Of a stretch of DNA of 64,000 bases, positions 32,675 to 40,841 are shown piece by piece. Source of the stretch: Bacillota bacterium (GTDB taxonomy: Bacteria > Bacillota > Clostridia > Christensenellales > SZUA-584); the NCBI GenBank assembly GCA_023391105.1, contig JAEWBO010000043.1, positions 1 through 64,000 of the forward strand, given 5' to 3'. The notes under the pieces were generated by a model. That model ran no database searches and was not told where the DNA came from. It was given only the letters and a program-made list of their open reading frames with translations. The stretch's first letter is position 1. Every line of letters begins with the position of its first letter. The translations under genes were made by a program, and so were the position numbers.

Positions 32675-33006
32675 ACGAGACCTCCTCACCAAAAGACATT
32701 CAAGCAGCGTTTATATATGTCTATTATCTATATGTATTTTTTCTTATACGCAGACATGCTCTTTTGCGCTTGACCGGCATAAAAAAAAGAGCCGAGGCTC
32801 TCAGACTGTCGCTAAACCCCAAACTGTTATTCTGTGCTGACATATGTTGATTCGAATAAACATTTGCATTCTATCATTCCGAGCCGGCAGGCGAGGAATC
32901 CCACGGCTCATGCTTGAAGCCGCTTATTATGCCCTTGCCTCGGGACCGTCAAACCTAGCCCCATAAAAAAAGATGCCCTCACCTCGAGCATCTTTCTTAT
33001 AACGGT
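32675..33006. other. Intergenic gap with terminators and dispersed repeat fragment
   Basis: Contains a hairpin AGAGCC-GA-GGCTCT beside an A8 run (about 32781-32803, usable as a minus-strand terminator), a fragment of the dispersed element (CATTCCGAGCCGGCAGGCGAGGAATCCCACGG, about 32875-32907, shown in words only as the same family as 36590-36700) and the terminator at 32964-32995. No gene is seen. Confidence 0.5.
32964..32995 (-). terminator. Intrinsic terminator of small lipoprotein gene
   Basis: Minus strand AAAGATGC / GCATCTTT stem with 11-base loop, then TTTTATGG, just after the 33007 stop. Confidence 0.85.
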
Positions 33007-33285
33007 TTACTGATTGGTCTTAGGGCTCCCTGCCGGAGATACTGTCGCACCCGGCAACTCATCCCCTGTGATATCAGGGCTTGCCATTGGCGAAGCTGTC
33101 ATCGTCGGCTGTGTTGTCATAGCCGGGCTGACCGTTGGCGATGCCATAACCGTAGCCGTAGCCGTCGGCGTGACCGGCTTAGCTGTGCCGGTGGGGGTGA
33201 CATTGTTGTTGTTCCGATTTGTACACCCCACAAGCACTGAGCTGAAGAGAACCACAACGATGATTGCAATCAATAGTTTTTTCAT
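33007..33285 (-). CDS. Small Thr/Pro/Ala-rich lipoprotein
   Basis: A 92-residue predicted lipoprotein: signal helix LLIAIIVVVLFSSVLVGC (Cys21) followed by a low-complexity mature part made of repeated TPTxTA/ASPxxSP/MTxxPT units. It has no folded domain and probably serves as a flexible surface tether or spacer. GGAGGCGGATTAA precedes the ATG. Function unknown. Confidence 0.75.
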   Translation of the reverse strand: MKKLLIAIIVVVLFSSVLVGCTNRNNNNVTPTGTAKPVTPTATATVMASPTVSPAMTTQPTMTASPMASPDITGDELPGATVSPAGSPKTNQ

Positions 33286-33359
33286 TTAATCCGCCTCCTT
33301 TTGCAATTATTCTTTGCAAAGCGAAGCGGTATTATAATCAAATTTTATTTCCAATTTTT

Positions 33360-34988
33360 TCATCCAATGAATTCGCGCAATATGCTCGCGGGCGGCACGA
33401 TGCCCTCTTCGCTGAAGCTTAAGAAGTAATTTAAGAATTTAAGCAGATCCAGCGCTTCGGGATAATGCGGCATATCCGGCGTAAAGCGCCTTAAGTCGCT
33501 GTAAGCATATTTTTTAAGCAGCAGCGGTTCATACAGCAACGTCGAATTGAACATCACATCTGCCGTATGCTGATATGGTAAAATGAATTTAAATTCTCCT
33601 CGCCGCACGCTGTCCCAAATGGCGAAGGTCTGAGCAAATGAATAGCCGCGCGTGCGCTTGTCGCGGACAAGCCGCCTGAGCAGCCGCAGATCCTCCGGCA
33701 TCACGACGCTGTGTCCGTCGATATTGAGCGTCGTCAACGGCGAAATGAATATCTTAAACTTCACATCAGCGGGTATGGTGTAAGTCAGCGCGTCATTCAG
33801 CCCGTGAATTCCTTCGATTATGAGAATATCCTCGTCTATCCTCATGGGCGCCCCCTCACCGCTCCGCCTGCCCGCGACAAAGTCGAATCGGGGCAGCAGC
33901 GCTTCCTCACCCTTAAGCAACAGCGCCAAATCCTCACCAAGCTTTTGCGTATCGAGCGCCTCGATACATTCAAAATCCGGCTTCCCTCGCTCATCACAGG
34001 GGATATCTTCTCTGTTTTTATAGTAATCGTCCACGGAAATGGCGCGGCAGCGCTTTCCAATCGCCTTTAAATGCACCGACAGGCGCGTCGCAAACGTGGT
34101 TTTACCCGAGGAAGACGGACCTGCCACCAGCACAATTCGCACCTTATCATTTCGCGCAATCATGTGCGCGATATCGGAAATGGTTCGCTCATGCATCGCC
34201 TCATTCACACGTATAAAATCCGCCATGCCTCCTTCTCGGAAGATGTTGTTGATGTCTGCCACGAATGACACCGAAAGCTCCTTGCTCCATCTTTCGGCTT
34301 GCTGGAAAACCTGCGCGTATTTGGGTTGATCAATAATGGACACGCTGGCTTCATGGTATGGTGTGGGAATCTTAAGTATCATGCCTTCCTCATAAGGGTA
34401 AAGACGCGCGTCCTTCAGAACGCCCGTACTTTTGGGCATGATGCCGTGAAAATAGTTGTGCAATCCGCCGTATTCGTACATCCGGTAATAGTCGAACGGG
34501 CGGTAGCTTAATAGCTCAGCCTTGGCCAAAAGGCCTTCGCTTAGCATGATTTTCTTGGCTTCGTCTACGCGCATCAAATGCAGTGTAAAATCCTCGTCGG
34601 CCAAAACAAGCTGTTCCATTCGCTGCTGCAATGCCGCAATGTCCCCCGCTTCCAGCGGCTCCATCTCGCAGTATATACCGCCGCACAGCATGTATTCCAC
34701 GACAAACCGCCGATCAGGATATAGCTCGCGCACAGCGCGATACAGCATAAATGTCGCACCCCTAAGAAACACGCGGGATGCCTGTTCACTCTCATACGGG
34801 GAAAGAAACTCAACCACCGCTTCCTGCTCAGGCGCGTCGGCGAGCGACACAATACGGCCGTTCATCATCGCGCAGACAGCACCGTGAAAGCCGCCGCTCA
34901 CGCTAAGCTGCCACAAGCGCATATCAGGCGTGAAAGCCATCGTCTTTTGCTCGGTTTCTCCTTGTGCAACGTAACAGATGTTTTGCAT
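33360..34988 (-). CDS. Uridine kinase-like protein with threonyl-tRNA-synthetase-like N-terminal region
   Basis: A 542-residue two-part protein of a family widespread in Firmicutes. The N-terminal half (about 1-270) resembles the TGS/second additional domain of threonyl-tRNA synthetase, while the C-terminal half is a uridine kinase/phosphoribulokinase domain with P-loop VLVAGPSSSGKTTFATRLSVHL (about 283-304), ISVDDYYKNRED and ILIIEGIHGLND. It probably phosphorylates a nucleoside or related sugar; the role of the N-terminal region is unknown. AGGGAGAG precedes the ATG. It runs divergently from rsgA. Confidence 0.88.
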   Translation of the reverse strand: MQNICYVAQGETEQKTMAFTPDMRLWQLSVSGGFHGAVCAMMNGRIVSLADAPEQEAVVEFLSPYESEQASRVFLRGATFMLYRAVRELYPDRRFVVEYMLCGGIYCEMEPLEAGDIAALQQRMEQLVLADEDFTLHLMRVDEAKKIMLSEGLLAKAELLSYRPFDYYRMYEYGGLHNYFHGIMPKSTGVLKDARLYPYEEGMILKIPTPYHEASVSIIDQPKYAQVFQQAERWSKELSVSFVADINNIFREGGMADFIRVNEAMHERTISDIAHMIARNDKVRIVLVAGPSSSGKTTFATRLSVHLKAIGKRCRAISVDDYYKNREDIPCDERGKPDFECIEALDTQKLGEDLALLLKGEEALLPRFDFVAGRRSGEGAPMRIDEDILIIEGIHGLNDALTYTIPADVKFKIFISPLTTLNIDGHSVVMPEDLRLLRRLVRDKRTRGYSFAQTFAIWDSVRRGEFKFILPYQHTADVMFNSTLLYEPLLLKKYAYSDLRRFTPDMPHYPEALDLLKFLNYFLSFSEEGIVPPASILREFIG

Positions 34989-35067
34989 ATATCTCTCCCT
35001 TATTTACGATACTACCAGTATAATCTGCAAAACACCGTTTGCCAATACCAACCCGTACTTATTAAAG

Positions 35068-35097
35068 TTGGTTACACATCCTTAAATATGCTATAAT
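35068..35097 (+). promoter_or_regulatory. Extended -10 promoter of rsgA
   Basis: TGCTATAAT (TATAAT at 35092-35097 with an extended TG) and a weak -35 TTGGTT (35068-35073), spacer 18. It places the transcript start near 35104, giving a leader of about 130 bases. Confidence 0.65.
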
Positions 35098-35129
35098 CAT
35101 ATGCATAAATGAAAGAAAAGGAGATTTTT

Positions 35130-35183
35130 ATGACATTCACCAAAATGGATATTGTGGCACATACGGAGGTATGTGTAAAATAA
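35130..35183 (+). CDS. Leader peptide upstream of rsgA
   Basis: A 17-codon frame, MTFTKMDIVAHTEVCVK, with a strong ribosome site (AAAGGAG, seven bases before ATG). It ends 48 bases before the rsgA start. The segment GGAGGTATG inside its last codons pairs with CATACCTCC downstream, which can also pair with the rsgA ribosome site, so translation of this frame could govern rsgA. It may instead be a relic of a lost gene. Confidence 0.55.
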   Translation: MTFTKMDIVAHTEVCVK

Positions 35184-35234
35184 CGCTTGCATCATACCTC
35201 CAATACATTTATAAGCGATTCTTTGGAGGATATG
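35165..35234 (+). promoter_or_regulatory. Candidate translational attenuator of rsgA
   Basis: CATACCTCC (35193-35201) is fully complementary to GGAGGTATG (35165-35173, in the leader frame) and, with one bulged A, to GGAGGATATG (35225-35234), which is the rsgA ribosome site and start codon. The two pairings exclude one another. Confidence 0.55.
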
Positions 35235-36311
35235 AAATTGGATAAATTAAAAATATACGGGCTATCAGCCCAGTTTGAAGCACAGGCCAAGCTATACGGC
35301 AGCGGTGTGTGCGGACGCGTTGTCTCGCAGAGCAAGGAGCTGTACAGAGTCGTCACGCAAGATGCAGAGCTCTTCGCGGAAGTCTCGGGCAAATTTCGCT
35401 ATGACGCAAAGCGTCTGAGCGATTTTCCGGCTGTGGGCGATTTTGTGATGCTGGACCGTTCTCAAGGCGATAGCGGCAACGGCATTATCTCGCATGTGCT
35501 GACACGCAAAAGCGTGTTCGAACGAAAAGCGCCGGGGCAAACCATCGACACGCAGGTTGTGGCCGCCAATATCGACATCGTCTTTATTTGCTCGGCTCTC
35601 AATAACGACTACAATCTAAGGCGGCTCGAACGGTACCTCTCAATTGCGTGGAGCAGCGGAGCGGTGCCGGTGGTTGTGCTCACAAAGGCCGACATTTGCG
35701 ATGATACCGTGGAAAAGCTCGCCGAGGTGAGCGCAGTGGCGATCGGTGCGGATGTTCTTTTGACATCCGGGATGATTCCCGATACGCTGGCCAGATTGCG
35801 GGCGTATTTGCAGGACGGTGTCACCGCTGCTTTCATCGGGTCTTCGGGCGTCGGAAAATCCACATTGATCAACGCACTCATCGGCGATGAACGGCTGCGC
35901 ACCGCTGGAATACGGGGCGACGACAAGGGTCGGCACACCACCACCCGCCGCGAGCTGATTTTGCTGCCGCAGGGCGGCATCGTGATCGATACGCCGGGCA
36001 TGAGAGAGATCGGCGTGGATTCGGCCGACATCACCAAGGCCTTTGCAGATATTGATGCGCTGGCGGCGAAATGCCGTTTCCGCGACTGCACGCACAAGTC
36101 CGAGCCGGGCTGTGCGGTGAGAGCCGCGATTGAGAATGGGCAGCTTGACGCGCAAAGGCTTGAAAGCTATTTCAAGCTGAAAAAAGAGGCGCGTTACGAC
36201 GGGCTAAACGCCAAACAAATCGAAAAAGAAAAAATTGATACCATGTTCGCTGGTTTTGGCGGCATCAAGAACGCCAAAAAGTTCGCCAAAGAAAAAAGAA
36301 AATATGATTGA
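35232..36311 (+). CDS. rsgA: Ribosome small subunit-dependent GTPase RsgA (YjeQ)
   Basis: Circularly permuted GTPase acting in late 30S subunit assembly. The product is 359 residues from ATG at 35232; the ribosome site GGAGG is only two bases upstream, so TTG at 35238 (eight bases) may be the true start. An OB-fold part (about 20-100) precedes the GTPase: VVLTKADICDD (G4) comes before AFIGSSGVGKSTLINALIGD (G1) and DTPGMREIG (G3). The zinc-binding knuckle C-x4-C-x-H-x5-C (CRFRDCTHKSEPGC) follows. All key residues are present. It is a single gene with its own promoter, leader and terminator. Confidence 0.95.
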   Translation: MKLDKLKIYGLSAQFEAQAKLYGSGVCGRVVSQSKELYRVVTQDAELFAEVSGKFRYDAKRLSDFPAVGDFVMLDRSQGDSGNGIISHVLTRKSVFERKAPGQTIDTQVVAANIDIVFICSALNNDYNLRRLERYLSIAWSSGAVPVVVLTKADICDDTVEKLAEVSAVAIGADVLLTSGMIPDTLARLRAYLQDGVTAAFIGSSGVGKSTLINALIGDERLRTAGIRGDDKGRHTTTRRELILLPQGGIVIDTPGMREIGVDSADITKAFADIDALAAKCRFRDCTHKSEPGCAVRAAIENGQLDAQRLESYFKLKKEARYDGLNAKQIEKEKIDTMFAGFGGIKNAKKFAKEKRKYD

Positions 36312-36317
36312 ACCACT

Positions 36318-36349
36318 AAATCCCGGACTGACTCAGTCAGGGATTTTTT
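36318..36349 (+). terminator. Intrinsic terminator of rsgA
   Basis: AAATCCC / GGGATTT stem enclosing a smaller CTGACTCAG hairpin, then TTT, six bases after the rsgA stop. Confidence 0.85.
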
Positions 36350-36389
36350 AATTTTATCACAGGAAAAAAACGCGCTGTAACAATAACTA

Positions 36390-36735
36390 TCATTCTGAGC
36401 GAGTATAGCGAGTGACTACGGAGTGGACATGAATCTGAAATAGATGCTTAGCTCACTATGATCCTCTGTATGACATAAATAACTGATTATTGAGACTGAA
36501 TCTAGAACGCGTCTCGGAACGTTACATGCCTTTAGGTGCGGATGACAAGCGTCCCTTATTGGTTCCACAGGCTGTCGATAAACCTTGTTTTGTCATTCCG
36601 AGCCTGTCGACTACGGTAGTGGATCGGAATCCCATGAAAAGTGCTTTGTAGAAGGGGATTCCTCTATCGCTTACGCTCAATCGGAATGACATAAGTAACT
36701 TTTTTGACACTCTGAAGAACCCCTTTTGGGGTTCT
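36390..36735. repeat. Dispersed repeat elements in the rsgA-lipoprotein gap
   Basis: The 667-bp gap 36312-36978 has no gene. It carries one element copy at about 36397-36450 (CATTCTGAGCGAGTATAGCGAGTGACTAC...), and a longer inverted element at about 36590-36700 running from GTCATTCCGAGCCTGTCGACTAC to CAATCGGAATGACATAAGT. A perfect hairpin AGAACCCC-TTTT-GGGGTTCT lies at 36716-36735 without a T-run. The rest (36740-36978) is AT-rich with nothing recognisable. Confidence 0.6.
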
Positions 36736-36978
36736 AGTAAAACACCTCTTTAGGGATGGAAACTTATTTTTGCGGAACCACTGATTAATTCAGTATGCCC
36801 GCCTTATATTCCCATGCATTTGAAGTATACATAATTCTACCATTATGTTTAATTATACACCAAGGGTTTTCCGTAACAGCATGGGTGAAAGAAGATTCGG
36901 AGAAAACCTGTACAGATCGTTTCCGACGTGCTGTAACTGGTCACCGTCCGGATTTCCATGTTTAAAGGAAACCGCTCA

Positions 36979-37410
36979 TTATTCGACACTGAACAATAAA
37001 GTGGCATCAGGGTCGTCCCTGCCTTCAATATATATATCAACGCTGTAATCTCCTGTTGGCCATAAATTATCAGATGACAACGTACTGGATATATATACAC
37101 CGCTTTTTCCTTCAGCGTCTACGACTACCTCATCAATGACTTGTTCTTCGGTTATATAATTCCATACAAACCTTACCTTTGTATCTTCCGGTGCATTGTT
37201 CAGTATACCCACAGCAATAAAATGAGGTGCATCCTGAGTATAAGTCGTGACAGTATCTACAGGTTTACCATCTTGCATATCTGTTGTCATCACTGCGTCA
37301 GTCATGTTTGCAGTGCTGAAGCTGAATTCGAAGCCATTAGATTGGATGGTACATCCCACAGAACCTAACAATAAAGTAACAAGAACCAATAAACAAAATA
37401 TTTTCTTCAT
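36979..37410 (-). CDS. Predicted lipoprotein, beta-rich, function unknown
   Basis: A 143-residue protein with a lipoprotein signal ending LLGSVGC (Cys20). The mature part looks like one beta-sandwich domain (HFIAVGILNNAPEDTKVRFVWNYI..VVVDAEGKSGVYISSTL..WPTGDYSVDIYIEGRDDPDATLLFSV), as seen in small surface lipoproteins of Clostridia. GGAGTGATTT precedes the ATG. It stands alone between a repeat-rich gap and the mrnC operon. Confidence 0.78.
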   Translation of the reverse strand: MKKIFCLLVLVTLLLGSVGCTIQSNGFEFSFSTANMTDAVMTTDMQDGKPVDTVTTYTQDAPHFIAVGILNNAPEDTKVRFVWNYITEEQVIDEVVVDAEGKSGVYISSTLSSDNLWPTGDYSVDIYIEGRDDPDATLLFSVE

Positions 37411-37661
37411 AAATCACTCCAATTAAATTAAGCAGATTTGCCCATGTTAAAAACATTATAATATTAACATATTATATTAATAATAGATATACGACAAAAG
37501 CATGTCAAGTATGACTCGTTTAAACAGAACATAACTGATTGTGCCCCGTACATACACAAGGCTGCACTTTGCACAGCATCGACAAAGTGTTATCATTTCA
37601 TTTTGCACAGCCTGCAAAAACAGCAAAATATAGTACCCTGCCTTTTTTCCTTCCCTTTATA

Positions 37662-37691
37662 TTGTAGCTTTTGGTTCTCCTATGCTATAAT
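37662..37691 (+). promoter_or_regulatory. Promoter of mrnC operon, implying a nearly leaderless mRNA
   Basis: TTGTAG (37662-37667), 18-base spacer, TATAAT (37686-37691). The mrnC ATG at 37699 begins seven bases after the -10, so transcription would start at or next to the start codon. No ribosome site is visible before the ATG. Confidence 0.6.
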
Positions 37692-37698
37692 CAAACAG

Positions 37699-38136
37699 AT
37701 GGACAAAAAAGACGAAAAACTCACGCTATTAAGCGCGATTGATGAGAGTATGATCCGCGAAATGTCGCCGCTCAATCTCGCCTATATCGGAGACACGGTG
37801 TACGACCTGTATATCCGAAGCTTTCTTGTTAAAAATAAGAAGGGCCGTGTGACCGATATGCATAAACAGGCCTCCGCAGTGGTAAACGCGCGTGCGCAGG
37901 CACAGGCGGCGTTGCTGCTGTCGCCGTCGTTTAGCGAGCGGGAAAGCGATATATTCCGTCTCGGAAAGAACGCCAAAAGCCAGCCGCCAAAGAACATGAG
38001 CCATGAAGATTATTCGCTGGCCACGGGGCTGGAAACTGTGATCGGGTATCTGTACTTAACGGGCCAGACGCAGCGGTTGGAAGTGCTTTTTTCCGTGATT
38101 ATCGCGCATTTTATGGGGGAGGAACCAAATGCCTGA
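37699..38136 (+). CDS. mrnC: Mini-ribonuclease III
   Basis: RNase III-like enzyme lacking the dsRNA-binding domain; matures 23S rRNA in Firmicutes. From ATG at 37699 it has 145 residues: MSPLNLAYIGDTVYDLYIRSFLV carries the catalytic signature, then VVNARAQAQAALLL, RLGKNAKSQPPKNMSHEDYSLATGLETVIGYLYLTGQ with the second acidic site. An upstream in-frame extension to 37603 lacks similarity and crosses the promoter. The gene overlaps thyX by eight bases and begins the conserved mrnC-thyX-rlmB-yacP-sigH order. Confidence 0.93.
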   Translation: MDKKDEKLTLLSAIDESMIREMSPLNLAYIGDTVYDLYIRSFLVKNKKGRVTDMHKQASAVVNARAQAQAALLLSPSFSERESDIFRLGKNAKSQPPKNMSHEDYSLATGLETVIGYLYLTGQTQRLEVLFSVIIAHFMGEEPNA

Positions 38137-38863
38137 AGTCACACAAAACGTAAAGCTCATATCCTGCACGCCCGACGCGGCGAAGCTGACCGCGATGGCG
38201 GCCAAGCTGTGCTACAGCCAGTCGCATATAGACGACATTGAAAACGGCCTCACAAGCGAAAAGGCGGCAGCGTTCATCTCGCGCATTGTGGACATCGGAC
38301 ATCTGTCTACCATCGAACACGCAAGCTACACGTTTGGCATCGAGGGTGTCTCTCGCACGCTGCTCGCACAAATCACGAGGCACCGCATCGCCAGCTTTTC
38401 GGTGCAGTCCCAGCGGTATGTGAGCTATGCGGAAAAAGGCTTTGGCTATATCATACCGCCCGCGATACGAGAACTGGGCGACGAGGCGGTCAAGAAATAC
38501 GAACAGCAGATGGATACGATACAGGGCTGGTACAACGACTGGCAGACAGAGCTCGGTAACGAGGGCGAAAAGTCCAACGAAGACGCGCGGTTTGTGCTGC
38601 CGGGCGCATGCGAAACGCGTATGCTGCTCACAATGAACGCAAGGGAGCTGCTGCATTTCTTCTCGCTCAGGTGCTGCAACCGCGCCCAGTGGGAAATTCG
38701 TGCGCTGGCCTGGCGTATGCTGGAGCTCACACTGCCCACTGCCCCCGCGCTGTTCTCCGCAGCAGGCCCTTCGTGCGTGCGCGGCGTGTGCGGCGAAGGC
38801 AAAAAAACATGCGGCCTCGCCAAAGACGTGCGCGAGAAGCTGCAAGCAATAATGAAAGGTTAA
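38129..38863 (+). CDS. thyX: Flavin-dependent thymidylate synthase
   Basis: Makes dTMP from dUMP with FAD, methylenetetrahydrofolate and NADPH. The 244-residue protein contains the ThyX signature RHRxxxxxxxS at R84-S94 (RHRIASFSVQS), followed by QRYV and later the conserved ETRMLLTMNARELLHFFSLRCCNRAQWEIRALA. The C-terminus (CGEGKKTCGLAKDVREKL) is a common extension. It is embedded between mrnC and rlmB, as in many Clostridia. Its presence does not exclude ThyA elsewhere. Confidence 0.96.
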   Translation: MPEVTQNVKLISCTPDAAKLTAMAAKLCYSQSHIDDIENGLTSEKAAAFISRIVDIGHLSTIEHASYTFGIEGVSRTLLAQITRHRIASFSVQSQRYVSYAEKGFGYIIPPAIRELGDEAVKKYEQQMDTIQGWYNDWQTELGNEGEKSNEDARFVLPGACETRMLLTMNARELLHFFSLRCCNRAQWEIRALAWRMLELTLPTAPALFSAAGPSCVRGVCGEGKKTCGLAKDVREKLQAIMKG

Positions 38864-38866
38864 CAC

Positions 38867-39619
38867 ATGGACATTATATATGGCAGAAACGCGGTCAAGG
38901 CCGCGATCAAATCCGGCCGCTCGATCGACAAGGTCATTGCGGTCAAGGAGCTTAATGACCCGAGCGTGCGCGAGATACTGACGCTCGCGGCACAGCATCA
39001 CGTCCCCATCGTGCGTGCGGACAAACGCAAGCTGGACAGCCTGTGCTTGCCTTTCGGGCACGATGGCAAGCCCGCAAACCATCAGGGCGTCGTGGTCGTG
39101 ACCGCAGCGAAGGATTACGCGTCTCTGGAAGACGTGCTCGCATTGGCTGAACAACGCGGCGAGCCGCCGTTTATCGTGATACTCGACGGCGTGACCGACG
39201 AAGGCAATTTAGGTTCCATCATCCGCAGCGCCGAGGTGCTGGGCGCTCACGGCGTTGTCATGGGCAAGCGCCGCAGCGCGTCGCTGTCCGCCGTGGCTTA
39301 CAAAGCATCATCCGGCGCGGCAGAGGTGCTGCCCGTGGTCAAGGCCACGAATCTTAACGCCGTGATTGATGAGCTCAAGAGCAAAAATGTCTGGATCGTG
39401 GGTGCGGATATGGAAGGCAGAGATGTGGAAACCATCGATCTAAAGGGCGCCATCGCCGTCGTCGTCGGTTCAGAGGGCGATGGGCTCTCGCGCCTGGTGA
39501 AGGAAGGCTGCGATTTTCTCGCGCGCATTCCCATGAAAGGAAAGACAGGTTCACTCAACGCGGCGGTCGCTACGGCTGTCATCATGTACGAAAAGGTCCG
39601 GCAGGACGCGCACTCATGA
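38867..39619 (+). CDS. rlmB: 23S rRNA (guanosine-2'-O)-methyltransferase, TrmH/SpoU family
   Basis: SAM-dependent SPOUT methyltransferase of 250 residues. The start MDIIYGRNAVKAAIKSG and the substrate-binding N-terminal domain (1-75) are typical of RlmB. Knot motifs are visible: LDGVTDEGNLGSIIRSAEVLGAHGV (motif 1), AVVVGSEGDGLSRLV (motif 2) and IPMKGKTGSLNAAVATAVIMYE (motif 3). Overlaps yacP by four bases. Confidence 0.94.
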   Translation: MDIIYGRNAVKAAIKSGRSIDKVIAVKELNDPSVREILTLAAQHHVPIVRADKRKLDSLCLPFGHDGKPANHQGVVVVTAAKDYASLEDVLALAEQRGEPPFIVILDGVTDEGNLGSIIRSAEVLGAHGVVMGKRRSASLSAVAYKASSGAAEVLPVVKATNLNAVIDELKSKNVWIVGADMEGRDVETIDLKGAIAVVVGSEGDGLSRLVKEGCDFLARIPMKGKTGSLNAAVATAVIMYEKVRQDAHS

Positions 39620-40071
39620 TCGTCGACGGCTACAATGTGATATACGCCTGGGGGCTGGATACGTCAAATCTCGAGGATGCCCGCATATCCCTGCTGGATA
39701 TTCTCGATGATTTTGCCGGATTCACCGGCGAATCCATCACAGTCGTTTTCGACGGTTACCGCACGAAAAGCGCGATGAGCGAAACACGCTACGGCCTTAT
39801 CGACGTGGTGTTCACTGCACACGGCGTCACTGCCGACACGCATATCCAGCGCATCGCCAAAACAAGCAGCCAGCCTGTCACAGTGGTGACGGCGGACTAT
39901 CTTGAACAGCTATCGGTATTTGGCTCTGGCTCCATGCGCTTAACCCCTGCCGAGCTTCAAATTCTCATTCGTCAGGCGCGAGAAAAGCATATCGCACTCA
40001 TTCACCGCAGCACCCTTACCGGCAAAGAGCTAAAACGCAAGCTTTACCTTGATGGTATGTCAGAAAATTGA
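39616..40071 (+). CDS. yacP: YacP-family NYN-domain ribonuclease (Rae1-like)
   Basis: A 151-residue PIN/NYN-fold nuclease. The start MIVDGYNVIYAW contains the first catalytic aspartate; later acidic positions lie in VVFDGYRTK, HGVTADTHIQRIAK and VTADYLEQ. The Bacillus subtilis homologue Rae1 cleaves mRNA on the ribosome. Start overlaps rlmB stop (ATGA). Position before sigH is conserved in Firmicutes. Confidence 0.92.
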   Translation: MIVDGYNVIYAWGLDTSNLEDARISLLDILDDFAGFTGESITVVFDGYRTKSAMSETRYGLIDVVFTAHGVTADTHIQRIAKTSSQPVTVVTADYLEQLSVFGSGSMRLTPAELQILIRQAREKHIALIHRSTLTGKELKRKLYLDGMSEN

Positions 40072-40113
40072 TGTAATCACATAACATGTAATCACGATCG
40101 CATTGTATCCTGC

Positions 40114-40142
40114 TTGACGCTAAACTGGACAACCGTTATAAT
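40114..40142 (+). promoter_or_regulatory. Sigma-A type promoter of sigH
   Basis: TTGACG (40114-40119), 17-base spacer, TATAAT (40137-40142), followed after 28 bases by AGGAGG of sigH. This gives sigH its own transcript in addition to readthrough from the mrnC operon. Confidence 0.82.
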
Positions 40143-40183
40143 GTAAATATCAAGCATAGGCCTTAAAAGCAGGAGGACATAAA

Positions 40184-40834
40184 TTGACGACTCTGTCTTC
40201 ATTGAAAGAATCACCGACACGCTACGGGGACATGACGGATGAGGCCGTTGCGGAGCTTGCGCGTGGTTACGACGGCGATGCACTCGAGTATCTGCTCAAT
40301 AAGTACAAGAATTTCGTGCGTGCCAAAGCGCGTTCTTATTTTCTTATTGGCGCAGACAGAGAGGATATCGTACAGGAGGGCATGATCGGTCTTTATAAGG
40401 CGGTTCGTGATTTTCGTTCGTCCAAACTCACGTCTTTTCGTGCTTTTGCGGAGCTTTGCGTCACGCGGCAGATCATCACGGCCATTAAAACAGCGACGCG
40501 CCAGAAGCACCGCCCGCTCAATTCCTACATCTCATTAAACAAACCCGCTTATGATGAGGAATCCGACCGCATGCTGATCGACGTCATATCCAGCAGTAAG
40601 ATTTCCAATCCTGAGGATATCATCATCGGGCGTGAGGATTTTTCCTCCATCGAAACAAAAATGAGCAAAATATTATCACCGCTTGAAATGCAGGTGCTTA
40701 AGAAATATATCGACGGCAAATCGTATTTCGAGGTCGCCGAGGAATTAAACCGCAGCGTCAAATCTGTGGACAATGCGCTCCAGCGCGTGAAAAACAAGCT
40801 GGAAAAGCTTATCAGTACCGAAAACGGCTTATAA
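40184..40834 (+). CDS. sigH: RNA polymerase sporulation sigma factor sigma-H
   Basis: Sigma factor for early stationary phase and sporulation genes, 216 residues. It starts at TTG (AGGAGG seven bases upstream). Region 2 reads LVYLLNKYKNFVRAKARSYFLIGADREDIVQEGMIGLYKAVRDF in essence (about residues 30-70), with FRAFAELCVTRQIITAIKTATRQKHRPLNSYISL typical of SigH; region 4 reads LSPLEMQVLKKYIDGKSYFEVAEELNRSVKSVDNALQRVKNKL. Order after yacP supports SigH rather than another sigma-70 paralogue. Confidence 0.95.
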   Translation: MTTLSSLKESPTRYGDMTDEAVAELARGYDGDALEYLLNKYKNFVRAKARSYFLIGADREDIVQEGMIGLYKAVRDFRSSKLTSFRAFAELCVTRQIITAIKTATRQKHRPLNSYISLNKPAYDEESDRMLIDVISSSKISNPEDIIIGREDFSSIETKMSKILSPLEMQVLKKYIDGKSYFEVAEELNRSVKSVDNALQRVKNKLEKLISTENGL

Positions 40835-40841
40835 TGATAGC

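Noticed and set aside
36716..36735. Hairpin AGAACCCC-TTTT-GGGGTTCT as a terminator
   Set aside because: Perfect stem but no T-run on either strand and no gene end nearby.
36845..37048. Plus-strand 67-codon frame in the repeat-rich gap
   Set aside because: No ribosome site, no domain, and it overlaps the convergent lipoprotein gene.
38111..39154. 347-codon minus-strand frame across thyX and rlmB
   Set aside because: Antisense shadow caused by the codon bias of two clearly recognised genes.
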